A stretch of 64,000 nt of DNA. Origin: an uncultured Prevotellaceae bacterium. Lineage in GTDB: Bacteria; Bacteroidota; Bacteroidia; Bacteroidales; Bacteroidaceae. Under the pieces are notes generated by a model. It made no database searches. It saw nothing but the letters and a program-made list of their open reading frames with translations, and was not told where the DNA came from. The position numbers and the translations under genes are program-made. Position 1 is the stretch's first letter. Each line of letters opens with the position of its first letter. The stretch is from assembly GCA_902789415.1 (NCBI GenBank), contig CADAOD010000003.1:62001-126000 (forward strand). Direction: 5' to 3'. Below, piece by piece: positions 43,626 through 52,092 of this stretch.

Positions 43626-45827
43626 TTAACGTTTGACAATGTGAATATTAAGTATCTGTTGCAGCAAAAGTAAATTCGATTCTTCGTCAGATTGAAGATT
43701 ATAGTTTTTGGGTATAAAAACTACATTCTGATTAAAACCATCTTTTGATATCGTAATTACTTTCATCGGTACACGAAGCTTAAAATAAGATTTAAGTGTT
43801 GAAAGACGGTTCTCTAAATCACCAGACAACTTTTTTCTAAAGATTCGAACCTCTTCTTTATTTCCAATTTTATCAGAAATTTTATTTGCTATCAGTCCCA
43901 ACTGTTCATCGTCGCATCCTATAAGAGTTTTTTTACCTGGTATTCGAGCAACAAAATCAATATGGTCCAGAACTACACCTTTTACTCCTAGATCAAAGAA
44001 AGCTGCTTGTACAATACGTTTCGAGATGTCTGTATGATGATTTAAGTACTTTAAGCCCAATTCGCGTTGACTGTTAGCCAAAGTAAGTAATGTCGTTTCG
44101 ATTATGTGGAATCTGTTATAGCTATCAGCCAAAAGTCCTTCAACAATATCTTTCTGAAAGGCTTTTTTCATCTTTTCAGAAGTTTTATCTTTACTTGTTT
44201 TTAGACTATCACTTAGAGCCTTTTCCCTTTCTATTCTTGCTTTTCTTCTTTTTGTCTCTCGCTTATCACTGAACCAAGAGAACAAACCGAAAAGTAGGGC
44301 ACCTCCAGCAACGATCCATCCAACTACTGGGATCGCAGCTCCTGCAGCAGCTACTCCAAAAGCTTGAGCTGCAATAGTCAAGCCAATCTCTGCAACAGTA
44401 CCTGCTGCGGTAACACCAGCACTTGTCCATCCCCATATACGTTTCCAATTGGTAATATCAGTGCCTTTATGGCTTGAATCCACATCAGACATAAGGCTTG
44501 CTTGAAGTTTAGATTCAGTTTCAAGAGCATTAAACAATAGGTCAACTTTCGCTTTAGCCTTTTTGACGCTATCAGAAAAGCAATCTTGAACCTTTTGACT
44601 TAGACGATGTGATTCTATATGTTTCTTCCAACGGTCTGAGAAATCGTTCTTTTCAAGATTATCTTCAACAAAGGTAGGAACGGTGTTAATTAAATCATTA
44701 TAGATTTTTTCCACCCTATCGAGCATTAGACTTCTCTCCTCTGGTATAAATTCATTTTCCCAATTACAAAATTCATTCATTTTCCCCTTGGCAACTAAGT
44801 ATTTTTGATAGGCCAAGGTACTACTATTAAACAATTCAAGTGATTGGCTATAAAGAGGGCTATCTATTATAGAAAGAAAACATTTTCTTCTGAATGAAAT
44901 TCCGTTGTGGATGACAAGTCTTTGAAGCTCATGCTCAATGATACCAAAACGACTAGCCTTGATTAATTCTTTTCTCTTAGCTATATTCTCTTTCTTATTG
45001 GCTAAATACCGTGCTTGTAGCTGGGATACAATAATGTTAATATGTTCGTTCGGAAGTTGCTCTTGAACAAAAGCGTTAAACTGGGCTATGATTTCCTTGA
45101 TTCGCTCATCCTTCAGAATGTCATCGGGATTATCCAAAAACAATTCCATATCAAGCTCATCTTCAAGGGTTCGCTTAACATTGCACAAGCATATTATTGG
45201 TTTGTCTTCACGTTTCAATCGTACCAGCCAATCAGCTTCAGTGGCTTCAGGTTGACCATCTGAAATCATGAAAACTACGATATCAGCAGATTTTGCAGCC
45301 TCAAAAGCCAATCTATCATCGGTTTCACCTTGAAAAGCATCTATTCCAGGTATATCTGTTATAGTTAAACCTTTCCAATTATATTGTCGTACATTCAGCG
45401 TTGTTCTTTGGCCACCCTTACCAATCGATCGTCCATCTCCATTAGTAAGGATTTCCATCAAAGTACTTTTCCCAACTTTTGTTCTTCCAAATAAAGTAAT
45501 ATTGAATTGATTAGATTGTTTGATTTTCTTTTCAACAAGCTGTTCAACCTCATCATATTCTTGAACAAAAGTTGTTTTTATTCTTCTTAATTGATCTTTT
45601 AAAGAAGACAGAATCTCTGGATCTCTAATCTTTTGATTTGAGATATCCTTTATGCAGCTCTCAACTTCTTTATTGGCTTGAACGATAGATTCCTTTATAA
45701 AAGCGACGTTGTCTTTGGCTTCTTTCGAACTTGTGGCAGCAACTTTTTTGCATTCTTGAATTGCTTTAACCAATAATTCGTCAGAATTATCATTGCAATT
45801 CTTATAATTTGATTTTTTTGACTTCAT
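43626..45827 (-). CDS. Dynamin-like GTPase with a hydrophobic membrane hairpin
   Basis: 733 aa. N-terminal helical region (1-105), GTPase domain with G1 GRTKVGKST (114-122), Thr-containing RTTLN switch (141-145), G3 DIPGI (158-162) and a degenerate G4, CNVK (215-218), where NKxD is expected. A long helical part follows, then a hydrophobic Ala/Gly-rich segment at about 465-520 (TVAEIGLTIAAQAFGVAAAG and VGWIVAGGALLFGLF) that can form a membrane hairpin as in dynamin paddles, then a charged Lys-rich stretch and a C-terminal domain. With the LeoA-like gene 17 bases downstream it forms a two-gene pair like known hetero-oligomeric bacterial dynamins. Function in defence is inferred from the element context. 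Confidence 0.82.
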   Translation of the reverse strand: MKSKKSNYKNCNDNSDELLVKAIQECKKVAATSSKEAKDNVAFIKESIVQANKEVESCIKDISNQKIRDPEILSSLKDQLRRIKTTFVQEYDEVEQLVEKKIKQSNQFNITLFGRTKVGKSTLMEILTNGDGRSIGKGGQRTTLNVRQYNWKGLTITDIPGIDAFQGETDDRLAFEAAKSADIVVFMISDGQPEATEADWLVRLKREDKPIICLCNVKRTLEDELDMELFLDNPDDILKDERIKEIIAQFNAFVQEQLPNEHINIIVSQLQARYLANKKENIAKRKELIKASRFGIIEHELQRLVIHNGISFRRKCFLSIIDSPLYSQSLELFNSSTLAYQKYLVAKGKMNEFCNWENEFIPEERSLMLDRVEKIYNDLINTVPTFVEDNLEKNDFSDRWKKHIESHRLSQKVQDCFSDSVKKAKAKVDLLFNALETESKLQASLMSDVDSSHKGTDITNWKRIWGWTSAGVTAAGTVAEIGLTIAAQAFGVAAAGAAIPVVGWIVAGGALLFGLFSWFSDKRETKRRKARIEREKALSDSLKTSKDKTSEKMKKAFQKDIVEGLLADSYNRFHIIETTLLTLANSQRELGLKYLNHHTDISKRIVQAAFFDLGVKGVVLDHIDFVARIPGKKTLIGCDDEQLGLIANKISDKIGNKEEVRIFRKKLSGDLENRLSTLKSYFKLRVPMKVITISKDGFNQNVVFIPKNYNLQSDEESNLLLLQQILNIHIVKR

Positions 45828-45878
45828 GCCTTATTAATCTCTTGAAGATATTATTAACTTTTTAACTCCTATATTTTT

Positions 45879-46124
45879 TCATTCGTTCTTTTTTTGATTG
45901 AGCCAATATTTGTAGCCATTCTGACGGTCACAGTCGATGAAGATGCCAAAAATGTCCTCAATGGCATCATTGTGTCGGTTGAAGGTGGCACGAGGCAGAT
46001 CAACGCCGCCGCTCATCTCAGTTTCCAGCCATCGCTCGTTAATCTCAGCAAACGTTATTCTCCTTGCCTTGCGAATGGTGTTCACCAGCCAAATGTACTC
46101 CTTTAATTTTGTTGGTATGTTCAT
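45879..46124 (-). pseudogene. N-terminal fragment of a WYL-type transcriptional regulator
   Basis: 81 aa from ATG 46124 (MNIPTKLKEYIWLVNTIRKARRITFAEINERWLETEMSGGVDLPRATFNRHNDAIEDIFGIFIDCDRQNGYKYW). This is the winged-helix N-terminus typical of Bacteroidales WYL-domain regulators, which are usually around 300 aa; the WYL and C-terminal domains are absent and a stop follows a short tail (LNQKKNE). WYL proteins with such N-termini often control phage-defence islands. It is 51 bases upstream of, and on the same strand as, the two GTPase genes. Either it is a broken gene or a shortened DNA-binding repressor that still controls the pair; a TATATTTG -7-like element (46152-46145) precedes it. Confidence 0.65.
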
Positions 46125-46470
46125 AATGATGCTTATTATCTGTGCAAATATAATCAAAAAGATCGAGGATATGATGATTCTTGAACATTAATTAAGAAAA
46201 AGTGTAGAAATATCTCTTGGTATGCCAGTATTCCGCATAGATTTCTGTTTCCAATGCCACAATCAGATTCCACAGAAGGGTGTAGCCTAATACGCACTTT
46301 TCTGTGGAGTGCCACACAAAGATGCTTGTCTGCTTTCTGATGAGCAAGCTCGACAGATATTAGGCTTTTGTTTCCCTGAAGTGTTATTTCACAACAAGAA
46401 TTTTTCAGAATGAGCTTATCTGGGAATCATGATGTACCTTTGCCCGCAAATTACAAAAACTAAAATAGAC
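46125..46470. other. Gap between the regulator fragment and the HTH genes
   Basis: It holds a decayed inverted copy of the left-end sequence: GTAGCCTAATACGCAC at 46282-46297, with further matches such as GTGCCACA, AAAGATGC and TGAGCAAGCTC up to about 46352. A plus-strand -7 element TACCTTTG (46435-46442) lies 29 bases before the ATG at 46471. No gene is supportable here. Confidence 0.6.
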
Positions 46471-46791
46471 ATGGAAGTAATATCAATTGAGCGCAGTACC
46501 TACGAGGAACTGCTGACGAGTTTCAATAGCTTCGTCACAAAGATGAAAGAGATGGCCAGTAGAGGCAATGACAAAAGGTTGGACAACTGGCTTGATAACC
46601 AAGACGTATGCCAAATGCTGAACATCAGCCCAAGAACATTACAAACACTTCGGGATAACGGGACATTGGCGTATTCTCAAATCAACCGCAAGGTGTATTA
46701 CAAGCCTGAGGATGTGGAGAATATTCTTCATGTTGTAGCTGATAGGGAAAAGGATAGAAAGAAGCTTAAACACAAAATGAGCAGCCTATGA
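46471..46791 (+). CDS. Excisionase-like helix-turn-helix protein 1
   Basis: 106 aa from ATG 46471, which follows the -7 element at 46435-46442; the frame is open further upstream to 46429 but that is inside the promoter. A short N-terminal helix region (MEVISIERSTYEELLTSFNSF) precedes a HTH_17/MerR-like DNA-binding domain (about 50-90: WLDNQDVCQMLNISPRTLQTLRDNGTLAYSQINRKVYYKPEDVENIL) and a basic tail. Such pairs of small HTH proteins accompany tyrosine integrases in Bacteroidales integrative elements and act as excision factors or element regulators. Its stop overlaps the next ATG by 4 bases. Confidence 0.85.
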   Translation: MEVISIERSTYEELLTSFNSFVTKMKEMASRGNDKRLDNWLDNQDVCQMLNISPRTLQTLRDNGTLAYSQINRKVYYKPEDVENILHVVADREKDRKKLKHKMSSL

Positions 46792-47084
46792 ACGAATTGA
46801 TAATGCCGCATAACGTTGGCGTGAAGAATGCACTGGAGAATATGAAGGAGGTGCTTGCTCTATATAAGAAAGTGATAAGCAATTATCGTCCGCTATTGGA
46901 TGGTGAGCGCTACCTGACAGACAAAGAGGTGGCCAACATTCTGAAAGTCAGCAGACGGACACTACAGGAATACCGCAATGATGGTGTGCTACCTTACATA
47001 TTGTTAGGTGGTAAGGTGCTCTATCGTGAAAGTGATTTGGAGAGAGTTCTGGAAAGTTGCTATCATCCAGTGTATAAACAATAG
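46788..47084 (+). CDS. Excisionase-like helix-turn-helix protein 2
   Basis: 98 aa. N-terminal helix (about 10-40) and a HTH_17 domain (about 41-90: RYLTDKEVANILKVSRRTLQEYRNDGVLPYILLGGKVLYRESDLERVL). It is a paralogue of the preceding protein and is co-translated with it (ATGA overlap). It is convergent with the integrase gene, separated by the bidirectional terminator at 47132-47176. Role as recombination directionality factor is inferred from family and neighbours. Confidence 0.85.
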   Translation: MNELIMPHNVGVKNALENMKEVLALYKKVISNYRPLLDGERYLTDKEVANILKVSRRTLQEYRNDGVLPYILLGGKVLYRESDLERVLESCYHPVYKQ

Positions 47085-47131
47085 GGGAAAAGAATGAGCC
47101 ATTTGTGGTTTGTGTGCTGAAAGAATATAAT

Positions 47132-47176
47132 GCAGAAAGACGGATGACAGACTTCGCTAATCATTCGTCTTTCTGC
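47132..47176. terminator. Bidirectional terminator between HTH genes and integrase
   Basis: GCAGAAAGACGGATGA pairs with TCATTCGTCTTTCTGC (16 positions, one G-U), with a 13-base loop. It lies between convergent genes. Confidence 0.85.
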
Positions 47177-47201
47177 TTTGAAGTTATTGGGCCGCTACTA
47201 C

Positions 47202-48422
47202 CTATGCCATCTTAAGGTCTTTGAATGATGCATTAAGCTTATTGCCGAGCATCGTCAGGTCATTGTCAAGTTTCTGACTTGTGATTTTGGCGTAAATCTG
47301 GGTAGTCACGATATTGGTGTGTCCCAATACACGGCTCACGCTCTCGATGGGCATTCCCTTTGAAAGCGCCAAAGTGGCGAACGAGTGCCTTCCACAATGG
47401 TAGGATATGGCTTTCTCAATGCCACAGGCTTTCATTACCGTTTTCAGCTTCTTGCACATCGACCAGTAGTTCATCTTGCCGAACACCAGTTTGTCTTCCT
47501 GCAAGTGTTTGTAGCGGTCGATAATCTGCAAGGGTACGTCCATCAGCTTCACTTGAAAGGGGATGTTAGTCTTGTGACGCTTGCTAACAATCCACTTGTC
47601 GCCATTGATGTCCACGATGTTGTCTGTGGTCAGGTTCTTCACATCGATGAACGAGAGGGCGGTGAAGCAGACAAAGACGAAGATGTCACGCACGAAGGCC
47701 AAATTGTCGTCCTCGAACTCATGGGTTACGACTGCCTTTAGTTCTTCTTCGGTCAAGAACTCCCTTTCCTTGCAGTTTGGGCTGATGTGGAACTGCGCGA
47801 ACGGGTTACGAGGAATCTTGCCGTTGTAGTGCGCTCTCATCACAACGCCTTTTAGCCACATACACCTCTGCCAGATAGTTCCGTTGGCCAATCCTCGGTC
47901 TGTACTGAGGTAGGCGGCGAAGTCCTTGATAAACTCAGGCGTCAGTTCAAGCATCGACATATCCGTGCGACGGTAGTGCGACTGAATGAACTCTGCCACA
48001 TCCTTCCGTGAACGTTCCATAGCCCAGAGTGTACTTGCCGCTCTGTCCTTGCCCACACGTTTCTTCTGGTTTGCAATATCCTTGTCAAAAGCACTCAACA
48101 ACGTTTCGTACTCGCTGCCAAATCCCTGATAAGAGTTGCGCACCATCTCAGCCGTCACGAAAGCCTCGCGATCAGAAAGATGCTGATAATGTTTGATAAT
48201 CTGCGCCTTGATATTATCCAGTTCGCGGTTAATCTGCAATGCCTCCTTGCTGCGGCCCTTGGCACAATTGCCTTTCACGTCCCACATGTCAAGCGGGATC
48301 GTCATCTTGCAACTAAACTGGCTTGGGGTTCCGTTAATCGTTACCCTGCCCATCACTGGCACCACACCATTCTTCTCCTTACTCTTGTTCACATAGAACA
48401 GAATGTTAAAAGTACTTCTCAT
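47202..48422 (-). CDS. Tyrosine site-specific integrase (IntDOT-like)
   Basis: 406 aa. N-terminal arm-binding domain (MRSTFNILFYVNKSKEKNGVVPVMGRVTINGT), SAM-like core-binding domain (about 115-205) and catalytic domain with the Lys in SKRHKT, HxxR in YHCGRHSFATLALSKG, the His in VLGHTNIVTTQIY and the nucleophile Tyr in that same stretch. At the first catalytic position, where most family members have Arg, this protein has Ser (CFTALSFIDVKNL), as described for the Bacteroides IntDOT group. The gene lies at the right end of the element with its start 105 bases from the att repeat, reading inward. It should catalyse integration and, with the HTH proteins, excision. Confidence 0.93.
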   Translation of the reverse strand: MRSTFNILFYVNKSKEKNGVVPVMGRVTINGTPSQFSCKMTIPLDMWDVKGNCAKGRSKEALQINRELDNIKAQIIKHYQHLSDREAFVTAEMVRNSYQGFGSEYETLLSAFDKDIANQKKRVGKDRAASTLWAMERSRKDVAEFIQSHYRRTDMSMLELTPEFIKDFAAYLSTDRGLANGTIWQRCMWLKGVVMRAHYNGKIPRNPFAQFHISPNCKEREFLTEEELKAVVTHEFEDDNLAFVRDIFVFVCFTALSFIDVKNLTTDNIVDINGDKWIVSKRHKTNIPFQVKLMDVPLQIIDRYKHLQEDKLVFGKMNYWSMCKKLKTVMKACGIEKAISYHCGRHSFATLALSKGMPIESVSRVLGHTNIVTTQIYAKITSQKLDNDLTMLGNKLNASFKDLKMA

Positions 48423-48526
48423 GTTTCTTACTCCTTTTTAAATTTTGGCTGCAGAGAGGTGCGCCATTTTGCCCAGATTTGCGTTGTCGCTTTAGGAAAA
48501 CTAACCCGCCTCAGAGTCCAATTTCT

Positions 48527-48545
48527 GGGTTACGATTTGGCAACC
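48527..48545. other. Right att-like direct repeat
   Basis: GGGTTACGATTTGGCAACC, 18 of 19 bases identical to 41426-41444 and in the same orientation. The stretch 48423-48709 around it has no gene; a -7 element TAACTTTG for queC lies at 48681-48688. Confidence 0.65.
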
Positions 48546-48709
48546 TAACTCCTTCACCAATCCTCCCCAATTTGCTTTTAGCCCCAAATTGAACTTCCTC
48601 GTTCTTCCCCGTATTGCCTTTATTACAGGCCGAATTGCGTTAATCTTCCAAAAACCGTTACCAATTACAACTTTTTTTCGTAACTTTGCAGCCAAAATAA
48701 AATAAGCAA

Positions 48710-49363
48710 ATGAAAGACAGTATCATCATTTTGAGCGGTGGAATGGATTCTACCACGTTGCTCTACGACTATCAGGAGCGTATTGCGCTGGCCATATCAT
48801 TCGATTATGGCAGTAATCATAATGCCAAGGAGATTCCCTTTGCCAAGTACCATTGCCTGCAGTTGGGCATCAAGCACCTGGTTATCCCCTTAGAGTTTAT
48901 GGGACAGTATTTCCGTAGCTCATTGCTGTCGGGCGATGAGGCTATCCCCGAAGGCCATTATGCCAGCGAGAATATGAAATCTACGGTGGTGCCTTTCCGT
49001 AATGGCATTATGCTGGCCATTGCCACAGGTATGGCCGAGAGTAACGATCTGCAGTATGTGATGATGGCCAATCATGGTGGCGATCACACCATCTACCCCG
49101 ATTGTCGTCCTGAGTTTGTTGATGCTTTCGATAAGACTGCCCAGGCAGGTACCTTTAATGGTGTGCGTTTGCTCTCGCCTTACTGCAATATGACCAAGGG
49201 CCAGATTGCTGCCCGTGGTAAGGAGTTGGGTATCGACTACAGCAAAACCTGGTCGTGCTATCGTGGTGGCGACAAGCATTGCGGCAAGTGCGGCACCTGT
49301 GTAGAGCGCAAGGAGGCCTTGGCCGATGCTGGCATCGACGATCCTACAGAATACGAAGATTAA
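48710..49363 (+). CDS. queC: 7-cyano-7-deazaguanine synthase
   Basis: 217 aa, usual length. PP-loop ATPase motif SGGMDST (9-15), the QueC-typical FDYGSNHNAKEI, VPFRNGIMLAIATGMAE and the C-terminal zinc-binding cysteines in WSCYRGGDKHCGKCGTCVERKEA. QueC converts 7-carboxy-7-deazaguanine to preQ0 with ATP and ammonia in the cytoplasm, a step of queuosine synthesis. It has its own -7 element (TAACTTTG, 48681-48688) and is one base apart from the peptidase gene downstream. Other queuosine genes are not in the window. Confidence 0.96.
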   Translation: MKDSIIILSGGMDSTTLLYDYQERIALAISFDYGSNHNAKEIPFAKYHCLQLGIKHLVIPLEFMGQYFRSSLLSGDEAIPEGHYASENMKSTVVPFRNGIMLAIATGMAESNDLQYVMMANHGGDHTIYPDCRPEFVDAFDKTAQAGTFNGVRLLSPYCNMTKGQIAARGKELGIDYSKTWSCYRGGDKHCGKCGTCVERKEALADAGIDDPTEYED

Positions 49364-49364
49364 T

Positions 49365-50594
49365 ATGGCTACCTACAATACTTATACCCTTGCTAATGGC
49401 TTGCGCATTATCCACAAGCCCTCTGTGGCCGAGGTGGTTTACTGCGGTTACCAGATTGCTGCCGGTACACGTGATGAGTTGCCAGGCGAGGAGGGTATGG
49501 CCCATTTCTGCGAGCACATGACGTTTAAGGGTACCGAGTATCGCAACGCTATCCAGATTATCAACGGTCTGGAGCAGTTGGGTGGCGACCTGAATGCCTT
49601 TACCAATAAGGAGGATACCACGTTTTATGCCGCCATCCAGAAGGAGCATATAGCCAAAGCCATCTCGTTGCTTACCGATATGGTTTTCCACAGCACCTAT
49701 CCCCAGCACGAGATAGATAAGGAGGTAGAGGTTATCTGCGATGAGATTGAGAGTTATAACGACTCGCCTGCCGAGCTGATTTACGATGAGTTTGAGAATA
49801 TGCTGTTCGAGGGTCATCCCCTGGGGCATAATATCTTAGGTAATGCCGAGCAGCTGCGAACCTATAAAACAGCCGATGCCTTACGATTTGTAAAGCGCAA
49901 CTACCGTACAGACAACGCCATTTTCTTTGTGTATGGCAATGTGGATTTCAAACGTCTGGTAAAAATGGTAGAGAAAGCGCAGACTTCAGGTCAGGCGCCA
50001 GCCGAACAGCAGCCTACGTTGGTTAACGATATCACAGCGGTTACTGCCCAATCGCTTACTAAGGATATTGGTTCGCACCAGGCACATGTGATGTTAGGCA
50101 CACGTAGCTACGACATCCATCATCCATTGCGTATTCCCTTGTATCTGCTCAATAACATTCTTGGTGGTCCCAGTATGAATGCCCGTCTGAACCTGGCCCT
50201 GCGCGAGCGTCATGGCTTGGTTTATACCGTCGAAAGCACCATGGTAAGCTACAGCGATACAGGTATATGGAGCATTTATTTTGGTTGCGACCCACACGAT
50301 GTGCGTAAATGCCTCCGCCTGGTGCGTCGCGAACTGGATAAGGTGATGCAGAAGCCCTTGAGCGATAATGCCTTGCAGAAAGCCAAGCAGCAGCTGAAAG
50401 GTCAGATAGCTATTGCCTGCGACAATCGCGAACAGTTTGCACTCGACTTTGGTAAGAGCTTCCTGCACTATGGCTGGGAGAAAAACGTTGAAAAGCTGTT
50501 TGACAGTATTGATAAGGTAACGGTTGATGATATACAAAAAGTAGCAAACGAACTGTTTGCTGCCGATAAGCTCTCAACCTTGATATTTAAATAG
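49365..50594 (+). CDS. M16-family zinc peptidase
   Basis: 409 aa from ATG 49365, directly after the queC stop. The inverted zinc motif HFCEH (His47, Glu50, His51) and the downstream Glu in KEVEVICDEIESYNDSP identify an M16 (pitrilysin/processing-peptidase) domain; the second half carries the inactive partner fold with RLNLALRERHGLVYTVES. There is no signal peptide, so it is cytoplasmic, unlike many Bacteroidetes M16 proteins. Length fits the M16B single-subunit type (about 400-430 aa), which acts as a dimer. It overlaps the sigma factor gene tail to tail by 8 bases. The substrate is unknown. Confidence 0.93.
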   Translation: MATYNTYTLANGLRIIHKPSVAEVVYCGYQIAAGTRDELPGEEGMAHFCEHMTFKGTEYRNAIQIINGLEQLGGDLNAFTNKEDTTFYAAIQKEHIAKAISLLTDMVFHSTYPQHEIDKEVEVICDEIESYNDSPAELIYDEFENMLFEGHPLGHNILGNAEQLRTYKTADALRFVKRNYRTDNAIFFVYGNVDFKRLVKMVEKAQTSGQAPAEQQPTLVNDITAVTAQSLTKDIGSHQAHVMLGTRSYDIHHPLRIPLYLLNNILGGPSMNARLNLALRERHGLVYTVESTMVSYSDTGIWSIYFGCDPHDVRKCLRLVRRELDKVMQKPLSDNALQKAKQQLKGQIAIACDNREQFALDFGKSFLHYGWEKNVEKLFDSIDKVTVDDIQKVANELFAADKLSTLIFK

Positions 50595-51081
50595 CTCGCA
50601 AGTACTGGCGCATGGCCTTGCGGGCAGTACCTAAGCGATACTCTACGTTCTTGTAGTTCTCGCCTAAGAAATCGGATATCTCGCCCACCTTCATGCCATC
50701 GTAGATATGAAGGCGATACACCTCGCGACAGTTTTCTGGCAGTCGTGCCAGTCCGCGTTCCAGCTGTTCGGTTATTTCTCTGATGGAGTAAACCGAATCG
50801 GCCGAAAGAACCTCGCTACACACCTCTCGGATATAATGCTCGTAGTCGTTGGCGCTGATACGTCGACGATAAAAATCGCATATCATGTGGCGTGCTGTGG
50901 TGTAAACTAAGGCTGGTAAGGTGGTGTCGGTAATTAATTTGGTGGAAGTGAGCAGACGCAGAAACACGTTCTGAACCACGTCTTCTGCCTCTGCTCTGCC
51001 ACCAAGACGAGTGCTGACGTAAGCCAGCACCTCGTCGCGATGAGTAACGTAATAATTGGTTATAAATTGGTTTTTATTCAT
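50587..51081 (-). CDS. ECF-type RNA polymerase sigma factor
   Basis: 164 aa. Region 2 (about 1-85: GGRAEAEDVVQNVFLRLL and ALVYTTARHMICDFYRRR) and region 4 (about 105-160: LARLPENCREVYRLHIYDGMKVGEISDFLGENYKNVEYRLGTARKAMRQYL) with little linker between, the hallmark of ECF factors. No anti-sigma or FecR-like gene is adjacent. It overlaps the end of the GH43 gene by 8 bases on the same strand, so it is co-transcribed with a sugar transporter and GH43 enzyme, an unusual partner for an ECF factor. Confidence 0.93.
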   Translation of the reverse strand: MNKNQFITNYYVTHRDEVLAYVSTRLGGRAEAEDVVQNVFLRLLTSTKLITDTTLPALVYTTARHMICDFYRRRISANDYEHYIREVCSEVLSADSVYSIREITEQLERGLARLPENCREVYRLHIYDGMKVGEISDFLGENYKNVEYRLGTARKAMRQYLRAI

Positions 51082-52075
51082 TCACAACCTTTTGAATAGT
51101 ACCATCCTCGTTGTAGAACAAGCGCTGTACTTTGAGCGAACGCAGATGGGTAATATCGTTAGAAGGTACGCAATCGTGATAGAACAGGAACCACTCGCCC
51201 TTGTACTCAACGATAGAGTGGTGGGTAGTCCAACCTACTACTGGATCGAGAATCACACCCTGGTAGGTGAAAGGTCCGTAAGGGGTATCGCCGATACCGT
51301 AGCACAGCATGTGGCTGTCGCCTGTAGAGTAGCTGAAGTAGTACTTACCATTGTACTTGTGCATCCATGAAGCCTCGAAGAAGCGGTGAGGATCGCCAGC
51401 CTTCAGGGGCTGTCCGTCCTTGTCAACCACTACCACGCTACGTGGAGCCTCGGCAAACTGCAGTACGTCGTCGCTCATCTTAACTACAAAGCTCGACAGG
51501 GCAGGTACATCGGCGGGCGCAAAGAGCCGAGTCTTCTTATCAGCAGCAGGGCCCAGGTCAACACCTTCCTTCACCAGCTTTTCTGGTGCCTGATACCACT
51601 GCAACTGTCCGCCCCACAATCCGCCAAAGTAGCAGTAAATCTGTCCGTCGTCGTCTTTAAACACGCTGGGGTCGATAGAGAACGAACCGCGGATAGGCTG
51701 ATCCTGTGGAATGAATGGACCTTCGGGCTTATCAGCCACAGCCACACCCAGATGGAATACGCCATTATAGTCCTTAGCCGAGAAAATCAGGTAGTACTTA
51801 CCGTCCTTCTCAACACAGTCGTTATCCCACATCTGCTTTTCGGCCCACTTTACGTCGGCAACATCCAGAATCTTTCCATAGTCGGTAACCTCGCCGTTCT
51901 CTACATCTTCCATAGAGATAACGTGATAGTCTTTCATTTGGAAGTGACCGCCATCATCGTCAAAAGCAGCGCCAGCCTCCCAGTCGTGCGAGGGATATAC
52001 ATAAAGCTTACCATTAAACACATTAGCAGATGGGTCTGCATAATAATCTTTTGGATAAAGATAGCGTGGTTTCAT
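51074..52075 (-). CDS. GH43-family glycosidase (cytoplasmic)
   Basis: 333 aa from ATG 52075; a GTG at 52081 is the alternative. Five-bladed beta-propeller signatures: YYADPSANVFNGKLYVYPSHD with the catalytic base Asp, FSIDPSVFKDDDGQIYCYFGG with the pKa-tuning Asp and RFFEASWMHKYNGKYYFSYSTG with the general acid Glu. These residues are those of beta-xylosidases and alpha-L-arabinofuranosidases of GH43. There is no signal peptide, so it works on oligosaccharides already in the cytoplasm. The GPH transporter gene 11-17 bases upstream would bring them in. Specificity (xylosidase or arabinofuranosidase) is not determined. Confidence 0.9.
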   Translation of the reverse strand: MKPRYLYPKDYYADPSANVFNGKLYVYPSHDWEAGAAFDDDGGHFQMKDYHVISMEDVENGEVTDYGKILDVADVKWAEKQMWDNDCVEKDGKYYLIFSAKDYNGVFHLGVAVADKPEGPFIPQDQPIRGSFSIDPSVFKDDDGQIYCYFGGLWGGQLQWYQAPEKLVKEGVDLGPAADKKTRLFAPADVPALSSFVVKMSDDVLQFAEAPRSVVVVDKDGQPLKAGDPHRFFEASWMHKYNGKYYFSYSTGDSHMLCYGIGDTPYGPFTYQGVILDPVVGWTTHHSIVEYKGEWFLFYHDCVPSNDITHLRSLKVQRLFYNEDGTIQKVVNE

Positions 52076-52092
52076 ATACACATTTTTTATAG

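Larger units (their letters stand above)
41426..48545. mobile_element. 7.1-kb integrative element with dynamin-like GTPase cargo
   Basis: The ends are two copies of GGGTTACGATTTGGYAACC (41426-41444 and 48527-48545). Inside are a tyrosine integrase whose 5' end is 105 bases from the right repeat, two excisionase-like HTH proteins, a truncated WYL-type regulator, two dynamin-like GTPases and decayed inverted sequences. Outside are ordinary housekeeping genes (PhoB-like regulator, queC). There is no relaxase or conjugation gene, so it is at most mobilised by helper functions. GTPase genes are AT-richer than their neighbours, which fits acquisition. Confidence 0.75.
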
